Source: Nocardioides guangzhouensis
GTDB lineage: Bacteria; Actinomycetota; Actinomycetes; Propionibacteriales; Nocardioidaceae
NCBI RefSeq assembly: GCF_004519545.1
Contig: NZ_SDKM01000005.1
Span: 118,254 to 182,253 of the forward strand
Direction: 5' to 3'
Length of the DNA stretch: 64,000 nucleotides
Shown: in pieces, positions 54,882 to 63,915 of the stretch
Numbering within the stretch: the stretch's first letter is position 1
How the letters are laid out: each line of letters opens with the position of its first letter
Notes under the pieces: model-generated
What the model was told of the DNA's origin: nothing
Database searches by the model: none
Seen by the model: only the letters and a program-made list of their open reading frames with translations
Translations under genes and position numbers: made by a program

Positions 54882-56345
54882 ATGACCCACGGAGTCTCCT
54901 TCGCCGCCCGGGCCGACGGCCGTCGCAGCACCACCGCGACCGGCCGCGAGGTGGTGGCCGACGCGCTGCGGGCCGTCGACCCGGTGGGCGCGCTGGGGGC
55001 CGAGCAGGAGACCGCGTGGCGCAGCCGCTACCTCCTGCACTTCCGCCGGCTCGTCGAGGCCGGCCTGGCCTCCCCGGACGCGTGGCTGTCGATCGCCGAC
55101 GCCGGCCTCGACGCCGTCCGCCGGCGGATGGTGGTCGCGACCGACGACGGCGAGGACCTGCCGCTGGCCGCCTGGGACGACGCCGCACCGGAGCGCGCGC
55201 TCGCGACCGCTACGGTCGAGGGCGACGGCGACCCGGTGACCGAGCTGGCCCTGCCCTACCGCGGCCGCCGGCTGCGCGGCGACGAGCTGCGCGAGCAGCT
55301 CCAGGCGTGGAGCCGGAGCGGCGTGGTCGAGCCGTCCGTCGTGGACGCGGTGCTGGAGGTGGCCGCGCACCCCGAGTGGCTGCGACTCGACGGGCGCACC
55401 GTGGTCGTGCTCGGCGCCGGCTCCGAGATGGGACCGCTCGGTGCGCTGCTCGGGTGGGGCGCCACGGTCGCCGCCGTGGACCTCCCGCGACCGGCGGTCT
55501 GGGAACGGGTGGTGCGCACGGCACGCGGTGCGGCCGGCCGGCTGCTGGTCCCGGTCCCGGAGGCCGCGACCGGGGCACCCGACCTGGCCCCGGTGGCGGG
55601 CGCCGACCTGCTCGCCGAGGTGCCCGAGGTGGCCACCTGGCTGGGTGGCGTCGACGGGCGGCTGGTGGTCGGCAACTACCTCTACGCCGACGGCGGCACC
55701 CACGTGCGCGTGTCCGTGGCGGCCGACGCGCTGGCCACCCGGGTGACCCGGGACCGGCCCGACACCGGGCTGGCGTTCCTCGCCACCCCGACCGACGTCT
55801 TCGCGGTCCCGCGGGACGCGGTGGAGCAGTCCGGGCGCGCGTACCGGGAGCGCTCCGGCACCGCGAAGGTGGTCGGCCGGCCGCTGCGCTGGGCCACGCG
55901 CGGCCGGTTGCTGCACCGGGCCTACCCGCCGGACGCCGACCCCGGCATCGCCGACAGCCTGGTCCCAGTCCAGGGGCCGAACTACGCGCTGGCCAAGCGG
56001 ATCCAGCGCTGGCGGGCCGCGACCGCCCGCCGGGACGGGCAGCTGGTCTCCTTCCACGTCGCCCCGTCGACACGCACCCACTCGGTGGTGAAGAACCGGG
56101 CGCTCGCCGCCGCGTTCGCCGGCGCCCACCGGTTCGGGGTGGAGGTCTTCGAGCCGGCGACCTCCAACACCCTGATGGCGGTCCTGCTCGTGCACGACGT
56201 CGTCCAGGGCTCCCCGGAGCACGCCCACCCGTGGCAGGACGAGGCGTACGCCGCGGTGCACGGCGGCCTGTGGCGCGCGGCGTACGAACCGCGCAGCGCG
56301 CTCGGCCTGGCCGCGGTCCTCGGCTACGCGAGCGCCCGGGGGTAG
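54882..56345 (+). CDS. Unassigned 487-residue protein with central Rossmann-like motif
   Basis: I do not recognise the family with confidence. An N-terminal helical region (1-165) is followed by a nucleotide-fold start, VVVLGAGSEMGPLGALLGWG, at about residue 174. Later conserved-looking blocks are GPNYALAKRIQRWRA, FHVAPSTRTHSVVKNRALA and FEPATSNTLMAVLLVHDV near the C-terminus. No signal or TM segment is seen, so it is probably cytosolic and may bind NAD(P) or SAM. ATG 54882 lacks a ribosome site; CATGAT at 54869-54874 could be a leaderless -10. It follows the oxidoreductase operon by 37 bases. Confidence 0.7.
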   Translation: MTHGVSFAARADGRRSTTATGREVVADALRAVDPVGALGAEQETAWRSRYLLHFRRLVEAGLASPDAWLSIADAGLDAVRRRMVVATDDGEDLPLAAWDDAAPERALATATVEGDGDPVTELALPYRGRRLRGDELREQLQAWSRSGVVEPSVVDAVLEVAAHPEWLRLDGRTVVVLGAGSEMGPLGALLGWGATVAAVDLPRPAVWERVVRTARGAAGRLLVPVPEAATGAPDLAPVAGADLLAEVPEVATWLGGVDGRLVVGNYLYADGGTHVRVSVAADALATRVTRDRPDTGLAFLATPTDVFAVPRDAVEQSGRAYRERSGTAKVVGRPLRWATRGRLLHRAYPPDADPGIADSLVPVQGPNYALAKRIQRWRAATARRDGQLVSFHVAPSTRTHSVVKNRALAAAFAGAHRFGVEVFEPATSNTLMAVLLVHDVVQGSPEHAHPWQDEAYAAVHGGLWRAAYEPRSALGLAAVLGYASARG

Positions 56346-56349
56346 TCCG

Positions 56350-56904
56350 GTGCCCGCACGTGCCACGCTCGCGGCCCCGTTCCTGCTGGGGCTCCTCGCG
56401 GGGACGGCCGGGTGCGGGGACGACACCGGGCACGAGGTCGACGCCGACGCCCCGGCCACCGTCCGGGTGAGCAGCCCGGCGTTCGCCGACGGCGACCCGG
56501 TCCCGGTGCAGCTCACCTGCGACGGCGACGAGGTGTCGCCGCCGCTGGCCTGGTCGGCGCCGACCGCCGCGGACGTGGCCGCGTGGGCGGTGGTGGTCGA
56601 CGACCCCGACGCGCCCGGCGGCACGTTCACCCACTGGGTCCTGCTCGACGTCCCCGCTGCCACCAGCTCGTTCGCCACCGGCGAGGTGCCGGACGGCGCC
56701 GCCCAGGCCGACAACTCCGCCGGCGGCGCCGGCTGGACCGGCCCCTGCCCGCCCAGCGGCACGCACCACTACCGGTTCACCGTCTACGGACTGTCCGCGC
56801 CGACCGGGCTCGGCGACGGTGCATCGCTGGACGACGCGCTGTCCGCGGTCGGGGACGCGGCGGTGGCCGAGGGCACGCTGGTCGGCTCCTACCGACGGCG
56901 GTGA
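56350..56904 (+). CDS. YbhB/YbcL-type PEBP-like lipoprotein
   Basis: A 184-aa protein with a lipoprotein signal (LLGLLAGTAGC) and a phosphatidylethanolamine-binding-protein fold: LTCDGDEVSPPLAWSAP, VVDDPDAPGGTFTHWVLLDV and GPCPPSGTHHYRFTVYGL, which line the anion-binding pocket. Bacterial members (Raf kinase inhibitor-like) have no settled role. GTG 56350 is four bases after the previous stop. A strong hairpin follows immediately. Confidence 0.87.
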   Translation: MPARATLAAPFLLGLLAGTAGCGDDTGHEVDADAPATVRVSSPAFADGDPVPVQLTCDGDEVSPPLAWSAPTAADVAAWAVVVDDPDAPGGTFTHWVLLDVPAATSSFATGEVPDGAAQADNSAGGAGWTGPCPPSGTHHYRFTVYGLSAPTGLGDGASLDDALSAVGDAAVAEGTLVGSYRRR

Positions 56905-56933
56905 CCGGTCGGCCACTTCCGCTGGCCGACCGG
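56905..56933 (+). terminator. 11-bp perfect hairpin after the PEBP-like gene
   Basis: CCGGTCGGCCA (56905-56915) pairs exactly with 56923-56933 around the 7-base loop CTTCCGC, beginning one base after the stop codon. No U-tract follows. Confidence 0.65.
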
Positions 56934-56974
56934 GGCCGTTCCGTCCGTTTCCGCTGCGCAGGACCCGAGGGTGA

Positions 56975-57681
56975 CCGGACCCTGACGGCGACATCACCCG
57001 CAAGGTGCGGGAGTACATCGAGAACTTCACCGGTGGCGACCCCGACGTGCTCGTCCAGATGACCGTCTTCCGGATGGTGCCGTGGGAGCACGAGTCCGTT
57101 CGCGCTGTGCACGCCCGGCGGCTCCACCGTGCCCTCCCGCCTCATCCGGTACGCCGCCCGCACCTTCTCCGCGCTGCCCCACACCAGCGTCTACGTCGAC
57201 GCGGGCGCGGCGGACTGGCCGAAGGACCGCCGGAGGAGTCCGCGCGCTTCCTGGTGCCGGCCGGCATCGAGTACGTGCGCGGCTTCGCGCTGAACTCCAC
57301 CCACTACGTGAAGGTCGGCGACGACCTCGCGTTCGGCACCGAGCTGGTCGCCGAGCTCGCCCGGCGCGGCCACCCGGGCAAGCACTTCGTGGTCAACACC
57401 TCGTCCAACGGGCAGGGCTTCGACGTCGGGCAGGCCCGCGGCTCGCACCCGGACAACGCCAAGGTCTGCCAGCCCCGGCCGAGCGGGTCTGCGTGACGCT
57501 CGGCATCCCGCCCACGGCCGACGTGGCGAACGCGCGGTGGGGGCTGTCCGCGACCAACCGGGCCCGCGCCCCCGCACACGTCGACGGCTACCTCTGGTTC
57601 GGCCGGCCCTGGCTGTGCATGCAGGCCGACACGTTCGTGATGAGCCGGGCCCTCGCGATGGCCCGCACCACGCCGTACTGA
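56975..57681 (+). pseudogene. Glycoside hydrolase family 6 (endoglucanase/cellobiohydrolase) remnant with several frameshifts
   Basis: Four pieces of a GH6 protein occur in order in three frames. From 56975: DITRKVREYIENFTGGDP then DVLVQMTVFRMVPWEHE. Near 57110: CTPGGSTVPSRLIRYAARTF then SALPHTSVYVDAGAADWPKD. Near 57237: PAGIEYVRGFALNSTHY, then HFVVNTSSNGQGF and DNAKVC. Near 57483: RVCVTLGIPPTADV, HVDGYLWFGRPWLC, ending at TGA 57679-57681. YVDAGAADW, RGFALN, VVNTSSNG and GYLWF are GH6 landmarks. The N-terminus and signal peptide are missing and an internal block after PWEHE appears deleted. No start with a ribosome site is present, so it is a dead gene. Confidence 0.82.
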
Positions 57682-57703
57682 CGTGTCCGCCTCCGTCCGG
57701 GTC

Positions 57704-57723
57704 CATCCGTACATGTACGGATG
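57704..57723. promoter_or_regulatory. Perfect 20-bp palindrome upstream of the PhoX-like gene
   Basis: CATCCGTACATGTACGGATG equals its own reverse complement with no loop. It lies 92 bases upstream of the PhoX-like ATG and 23 bases after the GH6 remnant. A dyad without a loop favours a repressor or activator site over a terminator. Confidence 0.55.
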
Positions 57724-57814
57724 CCTGCGGGCGACGTCGCGTGCTCGACTGGTGAGGTGGCCCCACGGGAGGCCGATCGCGGCGCGGGCACCCGGACTCG
57801 GAGGGAGCACGATC

Positions 57815-59275
57815 ATGAGGAGAACGCACGCGACGACGGTGGCGCTGGTCGCCCTGGCCACCATCCTCGGCACCGGACCGGCGGCGGCCGCCCCGGGCGC
57901 CGCGACCGGCCCGGGCAGTTCTGCGGGGCCCTACCTGGTCCGCACCGCTCCGGGGGTGGTCACGACCTCGCTGCTGACGGTGGGGGACCGCGCCGCCAAC
58001 GGCTACCGGATGGTCGGGTTCCCCGACGGGCTCGGCGCGTTCGACAACGGGGACGGCACGTTCACGCTGCTGGTCAACCACGAGCTGGGCGGCACCGGGG
58101 GCATCGTGCGCGCACACGGCTTCCGGGGTGCCTTCGTCTCGAGGTGGACCATCGACACGGACACGCTCCGCGTGGTCACGGGCGAGGACCTGGTCAAGCA
58201 GGTGCTCCGCCCCGACGCCGCGGCCGGCTGGGCGCCGTACCAGCAGGCCATGGCTCGGCTCTGCTCCGCCGACCTGCCTCCGGTCGGCACGTTCGAGGAC
58301 GTCGCCACCGGTGACGGCACCCGCCACCGCATCCTGCTGAACGGCGACGAGATCAACCCGGGCCGCGCCTACGGGCACGTCGTCGACGGCCCCGACGCCG
58401 GCACCAGCTACGTCCTCACCGGGCTCGGTCGCCAACAGTGGGAGAACCTCGTGACGATGCCGGGCGGCGGCCCGGACACCGTGGTCCTCCAGACCAACGA
58501 CGAGGCCGGCGGCCAGGTCTTCGTGTACGTGGGCCGGAAGCGGTCGACCGGCAACGACGTGGAACGGGCCGGGCTCACCGGCGGGAGGCTGTACGGCGTT
58601 GCGATCGCGGGTTCGGTGGACCCCGTCTCCGGCAACACCACCGTCGCTCCCGGGGGAGCCCGCTTCGAGCTGGTCGAGATCCCCGGCGCCGACACGTTGC
58701 TCCCGGGCGCGCTCGACCTGCGCGCCGACGCGCTCGGCGTCAGCCACCTCGACCGTCCCGAGGACGCGGTCTGGGACGGCAGCGGACGAGGGCTGTGGTT
58801 CGCCACCACCGGCGCCTTCGACCGGGCCAGCAACCTGTGGCACCTCACGTTCGACGACCCCGCCGACGTGCTCGCCGGCGGCACCGCCGAGATCGCCGTC
58901 ACCAGCCCGCCGTACGACGCGGCCGATCCGCAGGGTCCACGGATGATGGACAACCTCACGGTCAACGACCGGGGTCAGGTGCTCATCCAGGAGGATCCGG
59001 GGGACCGGGCCTACTCGGCCGGCGTCTACCAGTACGACCCGTCCACCGGCGGCCTGCGCCGGATCGCGCAGCACGACCCGGCGCTCTTCACCGAGGGAGG
59101 CGCCGGCTTCCTCACCCAGGCCGAGGAGAGCTCCGGCATCATCCCCGCGTCGTTCCTCGGCCGCGGGAAGTACCTCCTCACCTCGATGGCGCACTACGCC
59201 ACCGGAGACCCCGAGACCGTGCAGGGCGGCCAGCTGCTGGAGCTGCACGTGCCCCCGGGCCAGCCGGTCGGCTGA
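57815..59275 (+). CDS. Secreted PhoX-like (DUF839) phosphatase
   Basis: A 486-aa exported protein: a Sec-type signal ends near GPAAAAP. The mature part has DUF839/PhoX features: LLVNHELGGTGGIVRAHGFRGAFVSRW, LLNGDEINPGRAYGHV, LQTNDEAGGQVFVYVG, SHLDRPEDAVWDG and MMDNLTVNDRGQVLIQED. PhoX enzymes are Ca/Fe-dependent phosphomonoesterases used for phosphate scavenging. The usual twin-arginine motif is not evident, and the protein is shorter than typical PhoX, so substrate may differ. ATG 57815 follows GGAGGGAG. A 20-bp palindrome upstream may control it. Confidence 0.78.
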   Translation: MRRTHATTVALVALATILGTGPAAAAPGAATGPGSSAGPYLVRTAPGVVTTSLLTVGDRAANGYRMVGFPDGLGAFDNGDGTFTLLVNHELGGTGGIVRAHGFRGAFVSRWTIDTDTLRVVTGEDLVKQVLRPDAAAGWAPYQQAMARLCSADLPPVGTFEDVATGDGTRHRILLNGDEINPGRAYGHVVDGPDAGTSYVLTGLGRQQWENLVTMPGGGPDTVVLQTNDEAGGQVFVYVGRKRSTGNDVERAGLTGGRLYGVAIAGSVDPVSGNTTVAPGGARFELVEIPGADTLLPGALDLRADALGVSHLDRPEDAVWDGSGRGLWFATTGAFDRASNLWHLTFDDPADVLAGGTAEIAVTSPPYDAADPQGPRMMDNLTVNDRGQVLIQEDPGDRAYSAGVYQYDPSTGGLRRIAQHDPALFTEGGAGFLTQAEESSGIIPASFLGRGKYLLTSMAHYATGDPETVQGGQLLELHVPPGQPVG

Positions 59276-59349
59276 GGAGCCGGCGCGGGACGCCATGCGA
59301 CCTGGTCGCCGGAGCAGCTGTGAGCAGCCGGATCGTATGACGGTGCCGG

Positions 59350-60702
59350 TCAGGTCCCGGCCTCCTGCCCGGCGGCCGCCCTGCGCTCGAGGGCGGAGTT
59401 CGTCAGCCACGCGGCGACCACCGCGAGGACGGCGGCGGGCAGCGCGTCCAGCCCGTTGACCCCGACCAGCAGCAGGCTCAGCACCAGGCCGCTGAACACC
59501 AGCCCGGTGCCGGCGGTCATGCCGGCGGCGGCCCCCACCGCGAGCGCCCACGTGATCGAGGTGTCGAACCAGATGCACGCGAACGTGGCCAGCCCGACCC
59601 CGAGGAAGACGGCCGGGAACACCGGCCCGCCGCGGAAGCCGCAGCCCAGGCAGATCGCGTAGGCCAGGGCCTTCGCCACCAGGATCACCAGCAGCACCCC
59701 GGCGCTGTTCTCGGCCAGCTCCTGCGGGATCGCCGACTGGCCCGAGAAGAGCACGTCGTCGTAGCCGGCCCCGAGCGCCTGGGCGACCAGGGTGATCAGC
59801 CCGATCACCAGGCCGCCGGCCAGCAGGACGCCGTACCGGTTCCTGGGGGACAGGACCGCGACGTCGTCGACCCGGTGGGCGAACCGCTTCACCGACCCGA
59901 TCAGCAGGGCGGTGAGGACGCCGACCACGATCGCCATCAGCAGGTCGGGCACCGAGGTGGTGTCGTAGGCGGGGAGGTCGGGCACCACGAGGCTGGTCGA
60001 GTCGAGGCCGCCCCAGTCTCCGAGGCCGATGAAGACCACGTAGCCGACCGCGGCCGCGACCAGGCCCGGCAGCAGGGCGGGCAGCAGTGCGGCGCCGGCG
60101 GCGAGCCCTGCCTCGAGCAGCAGGATGCCGGCGACCAGCGGGCCGCCGAACAGGGCGGACACCGCGGAGAACGAGCCGGCGGTCGCGAGCACCTGCTCGC
60201 CCTGCGGGCCCGGCTTCGCCCACGACGCGGCCGCCATCCCGACCACGGAGCCCAGCGCGATCAGCGGTGCCTCCGGGCCGAGGACGGCGCCGAACGCCAG
60301 GGTGCCGAAGGCGGCCAGCAGGACGCTCGGGCCGTACTGCCAGGGGGTGGGCGGGCCGCCCAGGCCGTGCAGGGGCGAGTGTCCGCCGTCGCCCGGCAGG
60401 AAGGCCCGGGCCACCGCGACGAGGCCGGCACCGGCGACGGGCAGGCCCAGCACGAGGTACCACGGCGGCGAGCTCTCGCCGAGGGCGTCGGGCAGGTCGG
60501 TCCAGAGCCAGGTCTCGGCCCAGTGCACGACCGCCAGGAAGAGCTTGGCGAGGACGGCCGCCGGGATGCCGATCGCGGCTCCGATCCCGATCAGCTCCAG
60601 GTACATGCGTGCCTGGCGCCGGTCCGGGTGGAGCGCGGGCGTGGTCGACGGTTCCAGACCGGGGGTCCCGGTCGGGTCCCCTCCCGGCTCGGTCGGGCTC
60701 AT
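59350..60702 (-). CDS. ClC family chloride channel/antiporter
   Basis: A 450-aa membrane protein with about eleven to twelve helices. GAVLGPEAPLIALG holds the gating glutamate region (GxEGP-type motif in variant form), LFGGPLVAGILLLEAG the middle filter, and GCGFRGGPVFPAVFLG the third filter segment. No CBS domains follow, as in many bacterial members. ATG 60702 has AAGGGGG upstream. It is convergent with the PhoX-like gene. Function may be acid resistance or Cl-/H+ (or F-) exchange. Confidence 0.87.
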   Translation of the reverse strand: MSPTEPGGDPTGTPGLEPSTTPALHPDRRQARMYLELIGIGAAIGIPAAVLAKLFLAVVHWAETWLWTDLPDALGESSPPWYLVLGLPVAGAGLVAVARAFLPGDGGHSPLHGLGGPPTPWQYGPSVLLAAFGTLAFGAVLGPEAPLIALGSVVGMAAASWAKPGPQGEQVLATAGSFSAVSALFGGPLVAGILLLEAGLAAGAALLPALLPGLVAAAVGYVVFIGLGDWGGLDSTSLVVPDLPAYDTTSVPDLLMAIVVGVLTALLIGSVKRFAHRVDDVAVLSPRNRYGVLLAGGLVIGLITLVAQALGAGYDDVLFSGQSAIPQELAENSAGVLLVILVAKALAYAICLGCGFRGGPVFPAVFLGVGLATFACIWFDTSITWALAVGAAAGMTAGTGLVFSGLVLSLLLVGVNGLDALPAAVLAVVAAWLTNSALERRAAAGQEAGT

Positions 60703-60784
60703 GGCGCCACCCCCTTCCCGGGAACTCTCCCGTCCGACCGGGGGCGTCCGGGTCACCCGAGCCGGGTGATGCTGGCGCCTCCGG

Positions 60785-62302
60785 TCAGGACCGGCACATC
60801 AGGCCGAGGTGCAGGAGCACCCGGTTCTCGGCCAGGTCCAGCGAGAGCCCGGTGACCTCCTCGACCCGGGTCATCCGCGCCTTGAGCGTGTGCCGGTGCA
60901 CGCCGAGCGAGCGGGCCGCGCCCTCCCACGACCCGTTGTGGCGCAGGAACGCGTCGAGGGAGGCGAGCAGGTCGGCGTCGCGCGGGTTCGACCCGCCGGC
61001 GAGCGCGGCCAGGGCGGGCACGGTCAGCGACCGCACCCGCTCACGCACCGCGTCGTCCGCGAGCAGCGCGCCGAGGGCGAGCCGGTCGAACCAGCCGACC
61101 CGCTGGTCGCCGCGCCGGGCCGCCTGGGCCGCCTCGCGGGCAGGGGCCAGCGCGGTGGCCACCTCGTCCTGCGGCAGCGCCCCGCTTACTCCGATCACCA
61201 CGCCGGCGGGGCCGCCCTCCCGGGTCGCCTCGTCGAGCATCGCCACCAGGTCCGGGGCGTCCTCGGCCACCAGCAGCGCGGCCACCCCGCCGTCGACGCG
61301 GGTGACCACGTGCGGTCGGGCCCGGGCCTCCAGCCGGTCGGTGAACAGCTTGAGCAGGCGGTTGTGCGCCCGCGGCGCCGTGGCCAGCGCGAGCACCACG
61401 GGCGCGGCGCGCTCGAACCCGAAGTGGTGCAGGTGCACCGCCAGCGAGAGGTGCTGCTGGGCCGGGTCGAGGAGCAGGTCGAGCAGCGTCCCGCCGAGCT
61501 CGTGGTAGGCCGCGATCAGCTCGGCCGGCCAGTCCAGCTGCAGGGTGACGATGCCCGCCGCCTGGTTCACCAGCAGCCGGTCGGTGGGCTCGGACGCCTC
61601 CCGGTGCAGCACTGCCAGCCAGCCGACCACCGCGGACCGTCCGCGCAGCCGCTGGATCTCCAGGAGGCCGTGCTCCGTCTCCGCGCCGACCGCGCCGCCG
61701 CGAGGGTCGTCGGCCCCGCGCCGCCAGTGCTCGGCCACCAGGTCCAGCAGCCGTGCGTCGGTGGTCGAGGCGGCCATCGCGGCGCCGTACTCGTCGAGCA
61801 CGACGGCGTGGCAGCGCAGCTCACGGCTGAGCACCCCGACCAGGCCGGTCAGCCCCTTGCGCACGGCGGCGCGGGTGATCCGCTGCTGGTAGGTCAGGGC
61901 CCGCTGCAGGGACTCCACCTCCGCCTCGGACAGCCGGCGGACCACGGCCTGCGCGACGGCGATGAACGGCGTGGGCAGCGGCACCTCGAGCAGGGGGAGG
62001 TCCAGCTCGGAACAGGACGCCACCAGGGCGGGCGGCACGGCGTCGTAGCGCAGGCCGGTGCCGAAGCCGAGACCGGCGATGCCCCCGGCGACCAGCCGGT
62101 CGACGTACGCGCGCTGCCCGGGCAGGTCCTCGGGGAGCTGGGGGCCGGTGGTCAGCACCAGCTCGCCACCGGCCAGCCACGGCGTCGGGTCGACCACGTC
62201 CGTCGCGTGCGCCCACGTGACCTGCCGGTCGGCCGCGGTGCCGGAGACCAGCCGGAGGTCGAGATCGGACTGGTCGAGCAGCCACTGGAGGGAAACGCTC
62301 AC
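60785..62302 (-). CDS. PucR family transcriptional regulator
   Basis: A 505-aa regulator with an N-terminal PucR/purine-catabolism domain (about 1-130; SLQWLLDQSDLDLRLVSG, VLTTGPQLPEDLPGQRAYVDRL), a GGDEF-like CdaR-type middle (about 290-400) and a C-terminal helix-turn-helix (LDAFLRHNGSWEGAARSLGVHRHTLKARMTRVEE). PucR proteins usually activate nitrogen-compound catabolism. It is divergent from the PuuP-like permease, with 183 bases between, so it probably controls that locus. GTG 62302 has AGGAGG seven bases upstream. Confidence 0.89.
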   Translation of the reverse strand: MSVSLQWLLDQSDLDLRLVSGTAADRQVTWAHATDVVDPTPWLAGGELVLTTGPQLPEDLPGQRAYVDRLVAGGIAGLGFGTGLRYDAVPPALVASCSELDLPLLEVPLPTPFIAVAQAVVRRLSEAEVESLQRALTYQQRITRAAVRKGLTGLVGVLSRELRCHAVVLDEYGAAMAASTTDARLLDLVAEHWRRGADDPRGGAVGAETEHGLLEIQRLRGRSAVVGWLAVLHREASEPTDRLLVNQAAGIVTLQLDWPAELIAAYHELGGTLLDLLLDPAQQHLSLAVHLHHFGFERAAPVVLALATAPRAHNRLLKLFTDRLEARARPHVVTRVDGGVAALLVAEDAPDLVAMLDEATREGGPAGVVIGVSGALPQDEVATALAPAREAAQAARRGDQRVGWFDRLALGALLADDAVRERVRSLTVPALAALAGGSNPRDADLLASLDAFLRHNGSWEGAARSLGVHRHTLKARMTRVEEVTGLSLDLAENRVLLHLGLMCRS

Positions 62303-62485
62303 AGCCCGCCTCCTGCGGTGACGTGACACAACGCACATCGAGGGCCCCCGAACTTCGACGATCTGTCCATCGGGCCTCGTCGCGGCCAACCCTACTCTCG
62401 AATCACTGGTCGGAGTGGCGGTCGTCACACCGTCCGTTCCGCATCAAGCACGTGATGGCGAGCAACGAGAGCTGAGGGGCACGAC

Positions 62486-63877
62486 ATGTCGACGATCGGA
62501 CTGAAGCGTTCCCTCGGCCTGTGGGGGATCATCGGCCTCGGGCTCGGCTACATGACCCCGACGGTGCTCTTCGACACCTTCGGCATCGTCTCCATCGAGA
62601 CCGGCGGCGCCGTCCCGACGGCGTACCTCGTGGCCCTGGTGGTCATGTTGTTCACCGCGATCAGCTACGGCCGCATGTCCCGGGTCTTCCCGTCCGCGGG
62701 CTCGGCGTACACCTACACCCGGGAAACCATCCACCCCCGGCTCGGCTTCCTGGTCGGCTGGGCGGCACTGCTCGACTACCTGCTGCTGCCGCTGGTCAAC
62801 GCGTTGATCATCCGGCTCTACATGACCTCGCTGTTCCCGGAGGTCCCCGGCTGGATCTGGGTCGTGCTGATCGTCGCCGTCGTGACCGGCCTCAACATCT
62901 GGAGCGTGAGCTCCACCTCCCGCGTCAACACCGTCCTGGTCTCGTTCGCGGTCGTGATGATCGTCGCGTTCCTCGCGCTCGCGGTCGTCGAGCTGAGCCA
63001 GGGCGTCGGCACCGGCACGCTGTTCACGACCGAGACCTTCCACCACGACGGCGTGCACCCGGCCGCCGTGCTCACCGGCGCCACCGTGGTCTGCTTCTCC
63101 TTCATCGGCTTCGACGCCATCACGATGTACGCCGAGGAGGCCCGCGACCGCTCCGTCGTGCCCAAGGCGATCGTGCTCACGCTGCTCATCGGTGGCGCGA
63201 TCTTCCTGGTCAGCGCGCACGTGGCCCAGGCCGTGTTCCCGGACGTCTCGCGCTTCGAGGTCACCGACGACCCGCTGCCCGAGATGGCGATGCTGGTCGG
63301 CGGCAAGGTGTTCCAGCTGCTGTTCGTCTCGGCGGCCTTCGCGGCCACCGTCGCCTCCGGCCTCGCCTCGCACGCCAGCGTCTCCCGCCTGCTGCACGTG
63401 ATGGGCCGCAACCGGGTGATCCACCCGGCCTCGCTGTTCGCCTACGTGCACCCGACGCGGCGGACGCCCGTGTTCGCGATCGCGATCGTCGGTGCGGTGT
63501 CGCTGCTGGCGATCACCCCGAGCCTCGAGCTGGTCGCGTCGATGATCAACTTCGGTGCCCTGGTCGCCTTCACCTTCGTGAACCTCTCGGTGATCGCCCA
63601 CTTCGTCTGGCGCCGGCGCGAGTTCCGCACCCCGAAGCAGGTCGCGACCAACATCGTGCTGCCGCTGGTGTCGACGCTGATGACCGGCGTGCTCTGGAGC
63701 TTCCTGCACCGCGACGCACTCGTCTTCGGCGTGATCTGGGCCAGCCTCGGCGTCCTGTACGCCGTGGTCATGGGCCGGGTGACCGGCCGCCGGCTCACCG
63801 ACGTCCGGCTGGACGACACGTCCGACGCCGACCCGGACGTCGACCCCGAGCCCGTGGCCGCCCCGGCCGCCCTCTGA
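62486..63877 (+). CDS. APC family permease, PuuP-like amine/amino acid importer
   Basis: A 463-aa permease with about twelve helices. KRSLGLWGIIGLGLGYMTP and FSFIGFDAITMYAEEARD are typical APC motifs, and the overall pattern resembles the putrescine importer PuuP branch. ATG 62486 follows GAGGGG. It is divergent from the PucR regulator and 38 bases upstream of a probable aminotransferase, fitting uptake of putrescine or a similar amine. The final 30 residues are an acidic, Pro-rich tail. Confidence 0.85.
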   Translation: MSTIGLKRSLGLWGIIGLGLGYMTPTVLFDTFGIVSIETGGAVPTAYLVALVVMLFTAISYGRMSRVFPSAGSAYTYTRETIHPRLGFLVGWAALLDYLLLPLVNALIIRLYMTSLFPEVPGWIWVVLIVAVVTGLNIWSVSSTSRVNTVLVSFAVVMIVAFLALAVVELSQGVGTGTLFTTETFHHDGVHPAAVLTGATVVCFSFIGFDAITMYAEEARDRSVVPKAIVLTLLIGGAIFLVSAHVAQAVFPDVSRFEVTDDPLPEMAMLVGGKVFQLLFVSAAFAATVASGLASHASVSRLLHVMGRNRVIHPASLFAYVHPTRRTPVFAIAIVGAVSLLAITPSLELVASMINFGALVAFTFVNLSVIAHFVWRRREFRTPKQVATNIVLPLVSTLMTGVLWSFLHRDALVFGVIWASLGVLYAVVMGRVTGRRLTDVRLDDTSDADPDVDPEPVAAPAAL

Positions 63878-63915
63878 CCCTCCGTCCCCGCAACAACCGA
63901 GCATCGGAAGGAACC

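Noticed and set aside
56975..57496. Functional small protein at 57005-57496
   Set aside because: Its ends match GH6 but the middle is out of frame; it is part of the GH6 remnant.
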